Origin: an uncultured Acidobacteriia bacterium
Lineage (GTDB): Bacteria > Acidobacteriota > Terriglobia > Bryobacterales > Bryobacteraceae
DNA: 39,264 nt
Direction: 5' to 3'
Assembly (NCBI GenBank): GCA_903929755.1
Contig: CAIYVZ010000102.1
Coordinates: forward strand, 1-39,264
Below, in pieces: positions 1-7,716 of the stretch. The position numbers and the translations under genes are program-made. The notes below the pieces were generated by a model that saw only the letters and a program-made list of their open reading frames with translations, had not been told where the DNA came from and did not search any database. How positions within the stretch are numbered: position 1 is the first letter of the stretch; each line of letters opens with the position of its first letter.

Positions 1-186
1 CAGAACGGCCTGGGTAAGAGAAAATCCAAGGCTCGGTCATATCCGGTAAGCATTACGGGTGGCTGGCCAGAAAAAGACATCTGGCGAATCGACGTTTACA
101 CAAAAAGCTTGACACCACCCGAAATGCCAGCTTTCCCCGCGTCGTTGCGGACTACCCTCGCGCTTTGCGCGATAATGGTGGCGTGA
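1..186 (+). CDS. Possible 3' end of an upstream gene (partial, truncated by the window edge)
   Basis: An open frame runs from the first base to a TGA at 184-186 without a stop. The predicted peptide is about 61 residues and mixed polar, ending in a short hydrophobic stretch. The TGA overlaps the GTG at 183-185 that best starts the next gene (a GTGA overlap), which is typical of translationally coupled genes and is the main support. I do not recognise the product, and no start is visible. It could also be a chance open frame in GC-rich DNA. Confidence 0.3.
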   Translation, partial: QNGLGKRKSKARSYPVSITGGWPEKDIWRIDVYTKSLTPPEMPAFPASLRTTLALCAIMVA

Positions 187-503
187 ACGCTCCAGCGGGT
201 TTTTTGAATCAGGCCGAACTCTCACGGGGTGTTGACGACGCGGTTCGGCGGCTGGATCCGAAAGAGGTGGTCCGCGTTGCCTATTCGATCGGCAACGACT
301 CCACGGATGAACCCGCGATATTCTTCCGTGTCGTCCTTACCGACGCAGCCAGCCGAGAGGATGAGCTAAGCGATGTAACCAGGCGCGTGGAAACGAGTCT
401 TTTTGATGCGACACGCCCCATTGAGCACTGGGGCCTGATGCCGTATTTCAGCTTTCGCAGCTTTTCGGAGCAACGCATGCGAAACGATCCCGAGTGGGCA
501 TAG
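183..503 (+). CDS. Conserved hypothetical small protein, partner of a broken HEPN-type gene
   Basis: Encodes about 106 residues from GTG 183; a TTG at 165 is the alternative start. The GTG is preferred because it overlaps the preceding TGA. The sequence has a short helical N-terminus (NQAELSRGVDDAVRRLDP), a central part with VVRVAYSIGNDSTDEPAIFFRV and TDAASRED, and a C-terminus with PYFSFRSFSEQ. I recall proteins of this kind encoded directly before a HEPN-domain protein, like the antitoxin or nucleotidyltransferase-like partner of such pairs. That role is inference from context; no catalytic motif is clear. The following gene starts 3 bases after the stop but is damaged, so this partner may be an orphan. 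Confidence 0.6.
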   Translation: MNAPAGFLNQAELSRGVDDAVRRLDPKEVVRVAYSIGNDSTDEPAIFFRVVLTDAASREDELSDVTRRVETSLFDATRPIEHWGLMPYFSFRSFSEQRMRNDPEWA

Positions 504-506
504 CGC

Positions 507-867
507 GTGGCCTACCACGATGAGCTGTTGGATCAGGCGAAATATTTCTCGCCCGGGTCTGGCCAGAATGTTCGACCACGGAGTAATGAAGAAGGTATCG
601 AGGAAAGTCGCTGATCCAGGCACATTGCCGTATGCTCGCGAAGATCCTGTTGTGGTGGATAAATTGAGATCCTTCCCCCGGCTGTTCGTCCAGCTACAGG
701 AACAGCGCCACGAGGCCGACTACAACATCAAAGACGCCTGGACCCTTTCTCAGTCGCGAAAGGAAATGCTTGCGGCGCTTCGGGCATTCGTAACATGGCA
801 AGAGATTCGGGCCGAAAAGATCGCGCAAGACTACCGCGTTTCGCTGTTGATTCGACCGCGCGATTGA
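507..867 (+). pseudogene. HEPN-domain protein gene, frameshifted and internally deleted
   Basis: The gene appears in two frames. From GTG 507 the first frame gives AYHDELLDQAKYF, a typical opening for small HEPN proteins, then meets TGA at 612-614. The frame one base ahead carries the rest: LARMFDHGVMKKVSRK around 560-605, then LFVQLQEQRHEADYN and a final helix to the stop at 867. RHEADY with the preceding helix is the hallmark of this HEPN group. About 40 residues normally lying between the two parts (first helix and the AYYALFH-like segment) are missing, so a deletion with a frame change near 545-565 is the simplest explanation. HEPN proteins are often RNases or toxins in two-gene modules; this copy should be inactive. 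A continuous frame exists from 520, but its N-terminus does not look like the family. Confidence 0.6.
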
Positions 868-934
868 CCCTCTGGTTGGCTCCGGGCAGGGCTCGGCACC
901 ATAACGATGCGACCCAATTGGTAAGCTCCATACC

Positions 935-2014
935 ATGCTGCATTCCAATGCCTCTCGCCGTGAGTTTCTGGCCCTCGCCGCCAGTGCCGCCACCATGCTT
1001 CGTGCCGCCGAGCCAGACTCTCGTCTTGCTGCGGTGCTGGCCCGTACCATCTCGGTGGACATGCACAGCCATGTGGGGATTCCGTTTGGCGTGCCGAACG
1101 CTCCGCTCCCCAAATTCGATCTCCCTGGCGAGATGAAGCGCACTGGGTTTTCCGCTGTCATCCAGACGTGGGAAGTGGACAGTGTTCCCGCTGCCGCGCC
1201 TGGCGTGGACTACACGCATTTCCACGAAGCGCTGGACTTCGAAGACCGCCTCCTCGCCGCAACCCATGTGAAGCGCGCCTTCACGCTTCGGGATCTGGAA
1301 ACCGCGCATACGCAGGGCCAGCCCGTCATCGTGCAGGCTGCGGAAGGCGCGCAGTTCCTGGAAGGCCACATTGAACGCGTCGATGAAGCTTACCAGCGCG
1401 GCTTGCGGGTTTTGCAGCCTGTCCATGAGCGCGACGACCAGGTGAAACCCATGGCCGACATCTACACGCGAGCCGCTCATCTGGGTGGTCTGACGGAGTT
1501 CGGCGCTGCAGTGGTGAAGGCGTCGAATCGCCTGGGGCTGGTGGTTGATCTGACGCACATGAGTTACGACGCGGTGAAGGCAGCGCTGAAGATCTCCACG
1601 CAGCCCATGATCTTCTCCCACACGAGTCTGGTACGCGGCCCCGGCGAGAAGCCCGGTGATGCGAGGATGGCTCCGCGCCTGCTCCCTAAAGAGGAGGTTC
1701 GCGATATCGCGGCCCCGGGCGGCGTCATCGGCGTGTGGTGGCACGGCACGGACACTGTTCAGGAGTATGTGGAAGCGATCAAACGTGTGGCCGATGTCGC
1801 TGGCGTTGACCACGTTGGGATCGGCACCGATACTGATCTGGAACCGGGCGTGGGGCGCCTGTATACCAACGCGGTCTGGAAAGGCGAAACGCGCGCCATG
1901 TTCCCGGCGGTTGCGGAGGAAATGCTGCGCAGCGGTTTCACGCCCGAGGATGTTACGAAAATCGGCGGTGGCAACTTCTGCCGTCTGTTCGGCAAAGTGA
2001 CCAGTGCCCGGTAA
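935..2014 (+). CDS. Tat-exported membrane dipeptidase-like metallohydrolase (peptidase M19)
   Basis: Encodes 359 residues. The N-terminus has a twin-arginine motif (SRREFLAL, residues 8-15) and a short hydrophobic stretch, so export by the Tat system is likely. The M19 (renal dipeptidase) TIM-barrel signature follows: H44 and H46 in DMHSH, E137 in AAEGAQ, H208 in DLTHMS, H229 in FSHTS and D299 in GIGTDTD. These match the spacing of the zinc ligands and catalytic residues of the family. The first metal motif is HxH where most members have HxD. The family hydrolyses dipeptides, including some with D-residues, and some beta-lactam-like substrates; the substrate here cannot be told. It lies 33 bp before the epimerase gene on the same strand, so the two may be co-transcribed. 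Confidence 0.87.
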   Translation: MLHSNASRREFLALAASAATMLRAAEPDSRLAAVLARTISVDMHSHVGIPFGVPNAPLPKFDLPGEMKRTGFSAVIQTWEVDSVPAAAPGVDYTHFHEALDFEDRLLAATHVKRAFTLRDLETAHTQGQPVIVQAAEGAQFLEGHIERVDEAYQRGLRVLQPVHERDDQVKPMADIYTRAAHLGGLTEFGAAVVKASNRLGLVVDLTHMSYDAVKAALKISTQPMIFSHTSLVRGPGEKPGDARMAPRLLPKEEVRDIAAPGGVIGVWWHGTDTVQEYVEAIKRVADVAGVDHVGIGTDTDLEPGVGRLYTNAVWKGETRAMFPAVAEEMLRSGFTPEDVTKIGGGNFCRLFGKVTSAR

Positions 2015-2047
2015 AGGGTCTGTTATCATCGCTCGCGGAGAGACATT

Positions 2048-3277
2048 ATGACCCATCACGGATTTCTGGCGCTTGCGCTGGCTTGTATGGTGGCCGCACC
2101 GGTTTCGGCGCAGCGCTACACGGCGAAAAAGGACGGCGATGTGGTTGCGCTGGCGGACAGCACCGGCAAAATGAATGTCGAGGTGGTGACGAGTTTAGGC
2201 AAGGCCTGGAAGATCCAGGTGAACGGCCAGAATCTGGTCCGAACGTCCGCGTCGCTGGAGGCTTTTGTGGCAAATTCCGGGCTGAACGGGATGCCTCTTC
2301 TGGCGCCCTTCGCGAACCGCCTGGATGACACGGCGTTTTACGCCAATGGTAAGAAGTACAACTTCGATCTGGAGTTGGGTAATGTGCGCGGGCCGATACC
2401 GAGTACGGGTTATGTGAATGGCTCCAAAGCGTGGCAGTTGGTTGATTTCAAGGCGGACGGGAAGAGTGCCTGGGTCACGTGCCGACTGGATTTCTACAAG
2501 ATTCCGGAGTTCATCAAGCAGTTCCCGTTCGCGCACACGATCACGCTGACATACCGTGTGCAGGACGGCGCGCTGGAGGTGCATACGCGGCTGGACAACG
2601 TGAGCAGCGAGCCGATGCCGGTGGTGATTGGTTTCCACCCGATCTACGAACTCCCCGACGGCAATCGCAATGACTGGACTGTGTCGGTGGACGCGAAGAC
2701 GCACTGGATCGACATCCCGCAGCGGCTGCCCACGGGCGAGACTCAGCCGATCGAAAATTTCTTCAGCGCGGACAAGAGCCGGACGGAGATCCACCTGAAG
2801 AACTATGCGCTGATTGACGATGTATTCACCGACCTGATTCGCGACGCGAATGGTCGGGCGACGATGCGGCTGATGTACAACGGCAAGGAGTTGCTGGAGA
2901 CACTGGGGCCGAAGTACAAGACAGTGCTGTTGTGGTCCACGCCGCTGGGCGCGGGTGGCGGTGGTGGTGGCCGGGGAGGTGCGGGGCGCGGTGCTGGACG
3001 CGGTCCGGCACAAGGCGCCGCGCCTGTGGCGTCTGGTCCGTTTCCGGTGGACCCCGCGCAGGGCGTGAGGGTGGCTCCTCCGGCCGTGGCTCCGGCGGCG
3101 GGTGCTGCTCCACTTGCGAGCACCGCGGCAACGAAGGGGTTTATTGCTTTCGAACCGATGGTGGGCATTACGAATGCTTTGAACCTGGCGCAGAAGGGGA
3201 TCTACAAGGAACTCCAGACGATTCCGGCGGGCGGGTGGTGGGAAGAGAGTTTCTGGGTTAGTACGAAGGGGTATTAA
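2048..3277 (+). CDS. Exported aldose 1-epimerase (galactose mutarotase)-like protein with a Gly/Arg-rich insert
   Basis: Encodes 409 residues. A GGAGAGA ribosome-binding site sits before ATG 2048, and a Sec signal peptide ends near PVSAQ (residues 18-22). The fold signature is that of aldose 1-epimerases: LLAPFANRL, then IGFHPIYELP with the conserved His, and near the C-terminus FEPMVGITNALN with the conserved catalytic Glu. These enzymes interconvert alpha and beta anomers of sugars such as galactose. Unusually, about 60 low-complexity residues (about 300-360, rich in Gly, Arg, Ala and Pro) lie between the WSTPLG strand and the KGFIAFEP strand. Export suggests action on sugars in the periplasm or on the cell surface. 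The C-terminus may interact with a partner, but that is unknown. Confidence 0.85.
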   Translation: MTHHGFLALALACMVAAPVSAQRYTAKKDGDVVALADSTGKMNVEVVTSLGKAWKIQVNGQNLVRTSASLEAFVANSGLNGMPLLAPFANRLDDTAFYANGKKYNFDLELGNVRGPIPSTGYVNGSKAWQLVDFKADGKSAWVTCRLDFYKIPEFIKQFPFAHTITLTYRVQDGALEVHTRLDNVSSEPMPVVIGFHPIYELPDGNRNDWTVSVDAKTHWIDIPQRLPTGETQPIENFFSADKSRTEIHLKNYALIDDVFTDLIRDANGRATMRLMYNGKELLETLGPKYKTVLLWSTPLGAGGGGGGRGGAGRGAGRGPAQGAAPVASGPFPVDPAQGVRVAPPAVAPAAGAAPLASTAATKGFIAFEPMVGITNALNLAQKGIYKELQTIPAGGWWEESFWVSTKGY

Positions 3278-3306
3278 TATGCGGTCGGGGGCATCCGAAG
3301 CGAGGC

Positions 3307-4635
3307 TTAGTGGATATGGATCCCGTGCCGATCGCGGTACTTCTTCATGGCTTCCCAGTCTTCGGCGACGGCGGGTTCGGCTTGTGCCAGTTGGGCCCAG
3401 GTGAGGGGCGCTCGGCCTGAGGGGACTTCCACCATTTCGATGCACTTTTCAACCGGGCAGACGTTGTAGCAGAGACGGCAGCCGACGCAGTCGGCCTCTC
3501 TCACCTGCGGGTGGGGGCGGTGTTCTGGATGGGCTGTGATGAGGTCGATGCACTGGTGCGCGGTGTCATGGCAGGCCACGTAGCAGAGGTTGCATTTGAT
3601 GCAGCGGGCCTGGTCGATTCTGGCTACGACGCGGAAGGACAGATCGAAGTTGCCGAAGTCGGAGAGGCGGGGCACTGAGCGGCCCTGGAAGTCGGCAATA
3701 GTTCGGAAGCCTTTTTCGTTCATCCAGTTGGAGAGGCCGTCGATGAGGTCTTCCACCACCCGGAAGCCGTAGTGCATTACGGTGGTGCAGACCTGCAGGC
3801 TGGTGGCTCCCAGCAGGAGGAATTCGGCGGCGTCGCGCCAGGTGGCGATGCCTCCCATGCCGGAGACGGGCAGGTTTGATTTGGCGAGTTCGGGGTCCGT
3901 GGCCAGCGCGGCGAGAAGGTTCAGGGCGATGGGTTTTATCGCCGGTCCGGCGTAGCCCCCGTGGCCACCTTTGCCTCCCACGCTGGGGCTGAGTTCCAGG
4001 GTATCCAGATCAATGCCGATGATGGAATTGACGGTGTTGATAAGGGACAACGCGTCGGCTCCACCGGCCAGCGCGGCGCGGGCGGGGAGGACGATGTTGG
4101 TCACATTGGGGGTGAGTTTTACGATGACGGGAAGCTGCGAAACTTCCTTCACCCACGCGGTGATCTGTTGGCAATACTCGGGGACCTGGCCGACTGCCGC
4201 GCCCATGCCGCGCTCGCTCATGCCGTGGGGGCAGCCGTAGTTGAGTTCGATGCCATCGGCGCCGGTGTCCTCAATCTGGCGGACGATGGTGCGCCAGGCT
4301 GCGGGCTTCGATTCCACCATGGCGGAGACGATGACGGCGCGGCCGGGCCAGTTGCGTTTCACGTCCCGGATCTCGCGGAGATTGATTTCGAGAGGGCGGT
4401 CGGAAATGAGCTCGATGTTGTTGATGGCAAGCATGCGCTGCGCGCCACTGTGCCAGGCTCCGTAGCGGTTGGAGACGTTCAGAACGGGGCCGCCGATGGT
4501 CTTCCAGACGGCTCCTCCCCAGCCTGCTTCGAAGGCGCGGTGGACCTGGTCGCCGGAGTTCGCCGGGGGCGCGGAGGCGAGCCAGAACGGGTTCGGCGAT
4601 TTGATGCCTGCGAAGTTGATGCTCAGGTCGGCCAT
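3307..4635 (-). CDS. preA: NAD-dependent dihydropyrimidine dehydrogenase subunit PreA
   Basis: Encodes 442 residues. The N-terminal 300 or so form an FMN-binding TIM barrel like dihydroorotate dehydrogenase. LNYGCPHGMSERGMG holds the catalytic Cys (about residue 135), and VIVKLTPN follows. The C-terminus is a 2[4Fe-4S] ferredoxin with CIKCNLCYVAC and CVGCRLCYNVCPVEKC. With PreT it reduces uracil or thymine to the dihydro form, the first step of reductive pyrimidine breakdown; related PydA-type subunits exist. A clear AGGAG lies 8 bases before ATG 4635. preT ends 19 bp upstream on the same strand. No dihydropyrimidinase or beta-ureidopropionase gene follows in the window, so later steps must be encoded elsewhere. 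Confidence 0.95.
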   Translation of the reverse strand: MADLSINFAGIKSPNPFWLASAPPANSGDQVHRAFEAGWGGAVWKTIGGPVLNVSNRYGAWHSGAQRMLAINNIELISDRPLEINLREIRDVKRNWPGRAVIVSAMVESKPAAWRTIVRQIEDTGADGIELNYGCPHGMSERGMGAAVGQVPEYCQQITAWVKEVSQLPVIVKLTPNVTNIVLPARAALAGGADALSLINTVNSIIGIDLDTLELSPSVGGKGGHGGYAGPAIKPIALNLLAALATDPELAKSNLPVSGMGGIATWRDAAEFLLLGATSLQVCTTVMHYGFRVVEDLIDGLSNWMNEKGFRTIADFQGRSVPRLSDFGNFDLSFRVVARIDQARCIKCNLCYVACHDTAHQCIDLITAHPEHRPHPQVREADCVGCRLCYNVCPVEKCIEMVEVPSGRAPLTWAQLAQAEPAVAEDWEAMKKYRDRHGIHIH

Positions 4636-4654
4636 GTGTTTAACTCCTAGTCCT

Positions 4655-5932
4655 CTAACTAATCAACCCCGTGAGGGCCTTGTGGATTGCGGCGGCGGCG
4701 CGTTTGCCGTCCTGTACGGCCATTACGGTGGAGGCGGAGCCTCGGGCTCGCACACAGTCGCCGCCTGCGTAGACTCCGGCGAGGCTGGTTTCCATTTCAT
4801 CGTTTATGCGGAGGTAGCCCCGGTCCGTTTCGAGGCCTCTGAAGGCGGGCGGTTTTTGCTGCCCGATGGCCTTGACGATCTGGTCGGCGGGGAGGGTGAA
4901 ATCGGAGCCGGAAACAGGTTCGGGCAGACCTCGCCCGGTGCGCTGCATGCGGCGGCAGCGCAGGCCGGTCAGGCGGCCTTCATCGATGATTGCTTCCACG
5001 GGCTGGGTGAGGAATTCAAACCGCACGCCCTCGTTCTGGATGAAGCGGTACTCGTGGGTGTAGGCGGTCATTTCGTTAGCGGTGCGGCGGTAGAGGATGG
5101 TCACACGGGCCGCGCCGAGGCGCTTCGCAATAGTGGCGCAATCGATGGCGGTATTGCCGGCTCCGATGACGAGGACGTCGCGGCCAACGTGTGGTCCGGC
5201 GGGCGACGTTTTGCTTTGCTCGATGAATTCGAGACCGTCAACCAGGTGCTCTTCACCGCGAATGCCCAGGTCGGGAGTTCTGCCCAGGCCGAGGGAGAGA
5301 AACACTGCGGAATGGTCACCGATGAGCGAATCGAGGGTGACGTCGCGGCCGAACTCCACGCCGGAAAGAACCCGGACACCCAGGTTGCGGATCATCTCCA
5401 CTTCGGCCAGCGCGACGCCAACGGGCTCGCGGAGGGCGATGATGCCGTAGGTGGAGAGGCCTCCGCCCAGATCGCGCTTTTCGTAGACGGTGACGGCGTG
5501 GCCGCGTCGGGCGAGTTCTCCGGCGCAGGACAGGCCTGCGGGTCCGGCGCCGACCACGCCAACGTGAAAGCCGGTTGGCGCGCCCACAGTGGGCATGGCT
5601 GCTCCGTGCGAGTAAGCGTGGTCCATGGTGTGGCGCTGGAGGCGTCCGATGGCGATAGGTTTGTGTTCACTGCCCAGCACGCAGGCACCCTCGCAAAGTT
5701 CCTGGACGGGGCAGACGCGGGCGCAGGTGGCGCCAAGAAGATTGGCGTCGAAGATGGTGCGGGCGGAGCCGGTCAGGTTACCGGTGGAAATCTTCTTGAT
5801 GAAGCGCGGGATGTCGATGTGGGTGGGGCAGGCCTGGGTGCAGGGCGCGTCGTAGCAGAAGAGGCAACGGTTCGCTTCCACCAGGGCTTCGTGTCCGCTG
5901 AGCGGCGGGAGGGCTTCGGTGAGGCCGTTCAT
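4655..5932 (-). CDS. preT: NAD(P)-dependent dihydropyrimidine dehydrogenase subunit PreT
   Basis: Encodes about 425 residues from the ATG at 5932. That start overlaps the TGA of the transporter gene (ATGA), and the protein begins MNGLTEALPPL; a longer frame exists upstream but reads poorly. The N-terminal part carries Cys clusters for two iron-sulfur centres (CLFCYDAPCTQAC and CARVCPVQELC). An FAD Rossmann motif (GVVGAGPAGLSCAGEL) and an NAD(P) motif (VLVIGAGNTAID) follow, and a late AGGDC element binds FAD. It is the glutamate-synthase-small-subunit type flavoprotein that passes electrons from NAD(P)H to PreA. The overlap with the transporter and the 19-bp gap to preA indicate one operon. 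Confidence 0.95.
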   Translation of the reverse strand: MNGLTEALPPLSGHEALVEANRCLFCYDAPCTQACPTHIDIPRFIKKISTGNLTGSARTIFDANLLGATCARVCPVQELCEGACVLGSEHKPIAIGRLQRHTMDHAYSHGAAMPTVGAPTGFHVGVVGAGPAGLSCAGELARRGHAVTVYEKRDLGGGLSTYGIIALREPVGVALAEVEMIRNLGVRVLSGVEFGRDVTLDSLIGDHSAVFLSLGLGRTPDLGIRGEEHLVDGLEFIEQSKTSPAGPHVGRDVLVIGAGNTAIDCATIAKRLGAARVTILYRRTANEMTAYTHEYRFIQNEGVRFEFLTQPVEAIIDEGRLTGLRCRRMQRTGRGLPEPVSGSDFTLPADQIVKAIGQQKPPAFRGLETDRGYLRINDEMETSLAGVYAGGDCVRARGSASTVMAVQDGKRAAAAIHKALTGLIS

Positions 5933-7416
5933 TTTGTCTTCCCCTTCATGGCAAGCACGTAGACGCCAGCGGCGACGCCAAAGCCTGCGAACCAGGCGTA
6001 GCTGTAGAGCCAACTCAGACCTGGTACGACCAGGCCGATGAGCGCCACCGCGATACCGGCCAGTGTACTGCCGATGGCGGCCGGGTTGAAGCCGTTGCGG
6101 TACTCGTAAGCTCCGCCGCGGCGGTATAGATCCGCAGTGTTCAACTGGCTATGGCGGACCAGGAAATAGTCGGCGATCATGACGCCGGCTACGGGGCCGA
6201 GGAGGCCCGAATAACCCACCAGCCAGCCAGTGATGTACGAGCCGTAGTCGCTCATCAGTTTCCACGGCATCATCAGGACGCCGACCACGCCGGTGATAAG
6301 GCCTCCGGTGCGGAAGGAAATGAGCCTGGGGTTGAGATTCGAGAAATCGTTGGAGGGCGAGACGACGTTGGCCGCGACGTTGGTGTTGAGCGTCGCGATG
6401 AGGATGGCGATGAGCGCGATGAGGGCGGCGACGGGCTGGTGGAAGCGGCCGATGAGTGCGACCGGATCCCAGACGGGTTCGCCGAAGAGGACGACTGACG
6501 CGGAGGTGACGGCGACGCCGATGAACGAGTACAGCGTCATAGCAAGAGGCAGGCCGATAGCCTGTCCGACCACCTGAGCTTTTTGGCTTTTGGCGTAGCG
6601 CGTGAAGTCGGGAATATTGAGCGCCACGGTGGACCAGAAGCCCACCATGCCGGTGAGTGACGGCACGAAGAAACGGAAGAACTCGCCCGGTGTCCGGAAC
6701 TTGCCGGGGGAGCTGAGAACAGGGCCGAAGCCTCCGGCTTTGCTGGTGATCCAGAAGAGCAGCAGCAAACCGACTCCGAGCATGAGCGGCGCGCCAACGC
6801 CTTCCAGAATGCGGATGGTCTCGATCCCTCGCCAGATGACGGCCATGTTGAGCAGCCAGAAGGCGAAAAAACAAACCCAAATGGTGGCGGGGTTGTTCGC
6901 CGTCCCGGGCCAGGTGACCTGCAACATGGAGGCAATGGCCTGGCCTCCGATCCACGTCTGGATGCCGAACCAGCCGCAGGCGACGAGGGCGCGCATCACC
7001 GCCGGGAGGTTCGCGCCACGGACTCCGAAAGACGCGCGGACGAAAACAGGGAAGGGAATGCCGTACCTGGTGCCGGCATGGGCGTTCAGCAACAGGGGGA
7101 CGAGAACTACCAGGTTCCCCAGCAGGATAGTGCCGATGGCCTGCCACCAGTTCATGCCGCCGGCGATGAGGCCGGAAGCCAGCATGTAGGTGGGGATGCA
7201 AACGGACATCGCCACCCAGAGAGAAACGTAGTTGTAGGTGCCCCAGGTGCGGTTGGCGGGCGCAATGGGGGCAAGGTCCTCGTTGAAGAGGGACGGGTCC
7301 GGAGCCGTGTTTGGGCTAAGGAACGGGATGGAAGTTATTGTACGCCGGAAAGATGCGAACGCGTCGGGCGTAAATAAATGGAGGAACGGTGGTCCCGGGG
7401 GCGTGCGATTCAGCAC
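5929..7416 (-). CDS. NCS1-family nucleobase:cation symporter
   Basis: An integral membrane protein with about 12 hydrophobic segments. The family opening is clear: LFNEDLAPIAPANRTWGTYNYVSLWVAM, then PTYMLASGLIAGGMNWWQA. Further in are NAHAGTRYGIPFPVFVRASFG and GPVAGVMIADYFLV. NCS1 proteins bring in uracil, allantoin, cytosine or hydantoins with Na+ or H+. The overlap with preT points to uracil/thymine or a related base. The start is uncertain. The frame is open to ATG 7476, but a good promoter lies at 7463-7491, so ATG 7476 would be upstream of its transcript. GTG 7416 is therefore preferred, although its ribosome-binding site is poor. The conserved part begins about residue 40 of that version. 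Confidence 0.9.
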   Translation of the reverse strand: MLNRTPPGPPFLHLFTPDAFASFRRTITSIPFLSPNTAPDPSLFNEDLAPIAPANRTWGTYNYVSLWVAMSVCIPTYMLASGLIAGGMNWWQAIGTILLGNLVVLVPLLLNAHAGTRYGIPFPVFVRASFGVRGANLPAVMRALVACGWFGIQTWIGGQAIASMLQVTWPGTANNPATIWVCFFAFWLLNMAVIWRGIETIRILEGVGAPLMLGVGLLLLFWITSKAGGFGPVLSSPGKFRTPGEFFRFFVPSLTGMVGFWSTVALNIPDFTRYAKSQKAQVVGQAIGLPLAMTLYSFIGVAVTSASVVLFGEPVWDPVALIGRFHQPVAALIALIAILIATLNTNVAANVVSPSNDFSNLNPRLISFRTGGLITGVVGVLMMPWKLMSDYGSYITGWLVGYSGLLGPVAGVMIADYFLVRHSQLNTADLYRRGGAYEYRNGFNPAAIGSTLAGIAVALIGLVVPGLSWLYSYAWFAGFGVAAGVYVLAMKGKTK

Positions 7417-7462
7417 TTCCCCGCAGGTTGGACTGAAGCTGTATCCGGGGCCAAATAACCAC

Positions 7463-7491
7463 ATTATCAGCATCATTGAAAAACGCTACAA
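7463..7491 (-). promoter_or_regulatory. Putative sigma-70-type promoter for the transporter-preT-preA operon
   Basis: On the minus strand TTGTAG (7491-7486) is followed after exactly 17 bases by GATAAT (7468-7463). The -10 matches the consensus at 5 of 6 positions and the -35 only in its TTG. It points toward the transporter gene and predicts a start near 7456, upstream of the GTG at 7416. This is pattern reading only. Confidence 0.4.
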
Positions 7492-7668
7492 GCGGCGAAG
7501 TCTGAAGACGGACGAATTCATCTCTTCTTCGGGAGTTCGCTGGTACCCGTGATATCCCAGGTGGCGCGTCTCCAGTGGATCGTTCGCCAGCTCGTACATC
7601 TTCCACTCGCATGGAATCTCCGGATGCTCCAGGCTGTAGTACCAGTCCGGGATATTGCAACCCAGGGT
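7491..7668 (-). pseudogene. Relic of a sulfatase C-terminus, frameshifted
   Basis: Read on the minus strand from about 7668, one frame gives PDWYYSLEHPEIP, then WKMYELANDPLETRHLGY and YQRTPEEE. WKMYELANDPLE is the usual C-terminal strand of arylsulfatase A-type enzymes (compare the family pattern WELYDLxxDPxE). The expected continuation, EFVRLQTSPL, appears in the next frame, so a frameshift lies near 7515. A TGA at about 7678-7676 closes the first frame upstream, and no start or catalytic C/S-x-P-x-R region is present. It is a fragment of roughly 55 codons, most likely all that remains of a deleted sulfatase gene. It fills most of the gap between the transporter operon and rpoN. Confidence 0.5.
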
Positions 7669-7684
7669 GGGTCACTGTGACCCA
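7668..7684. promoter_or_regulatory. Perfect 17-bp palindrome upstream of rpoN (possible operator)
   Basis: TGGGTCACTGTGACCCA has two perfect 8-base arms around a single central T. With a one-base centre it is a protein-site type palindrome rather than an RNA hairpin. It lies about 33 bp before the -35-like element of rpoN. Its left arm is also part of a second inverted repeat, ACCCA-GGG-TGGGT (7660-7672). Confidence 0.4.
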
Positions 7685-7716
7685 GAGCAATTTTCGTACC
7701 ACTTACGCGGGAGGGT

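Noticed and set aside
728-2059. 443-codon open frame on minus opposite the M19 dipeptidase
   Set aside because: Composition is Arg/His-rich and without domain motifs; the plus frame has a full set of metal ligands.
2195-3445. 416-codon open frame on minus opposite the epimerase
   Set aside because: Arg-rich shadow translation; no ribosome-binding site and no domain.
3307-4635. Possible missing catalytic Cys in PreA because the ERGMGAAVGQ loop has no Cys
   Set aside because: The catalytic Cys aligns with the one in LNYGCPHG, which is present, so the site is intact.
4469-5962. 497-codon open frame on plus across preT and the end of the transporter gene
   Set aside because: It is antisense to clear preT/preA homologues; long reverse frames are common in GC-rich coding DNA and the translation has no domain pattern.
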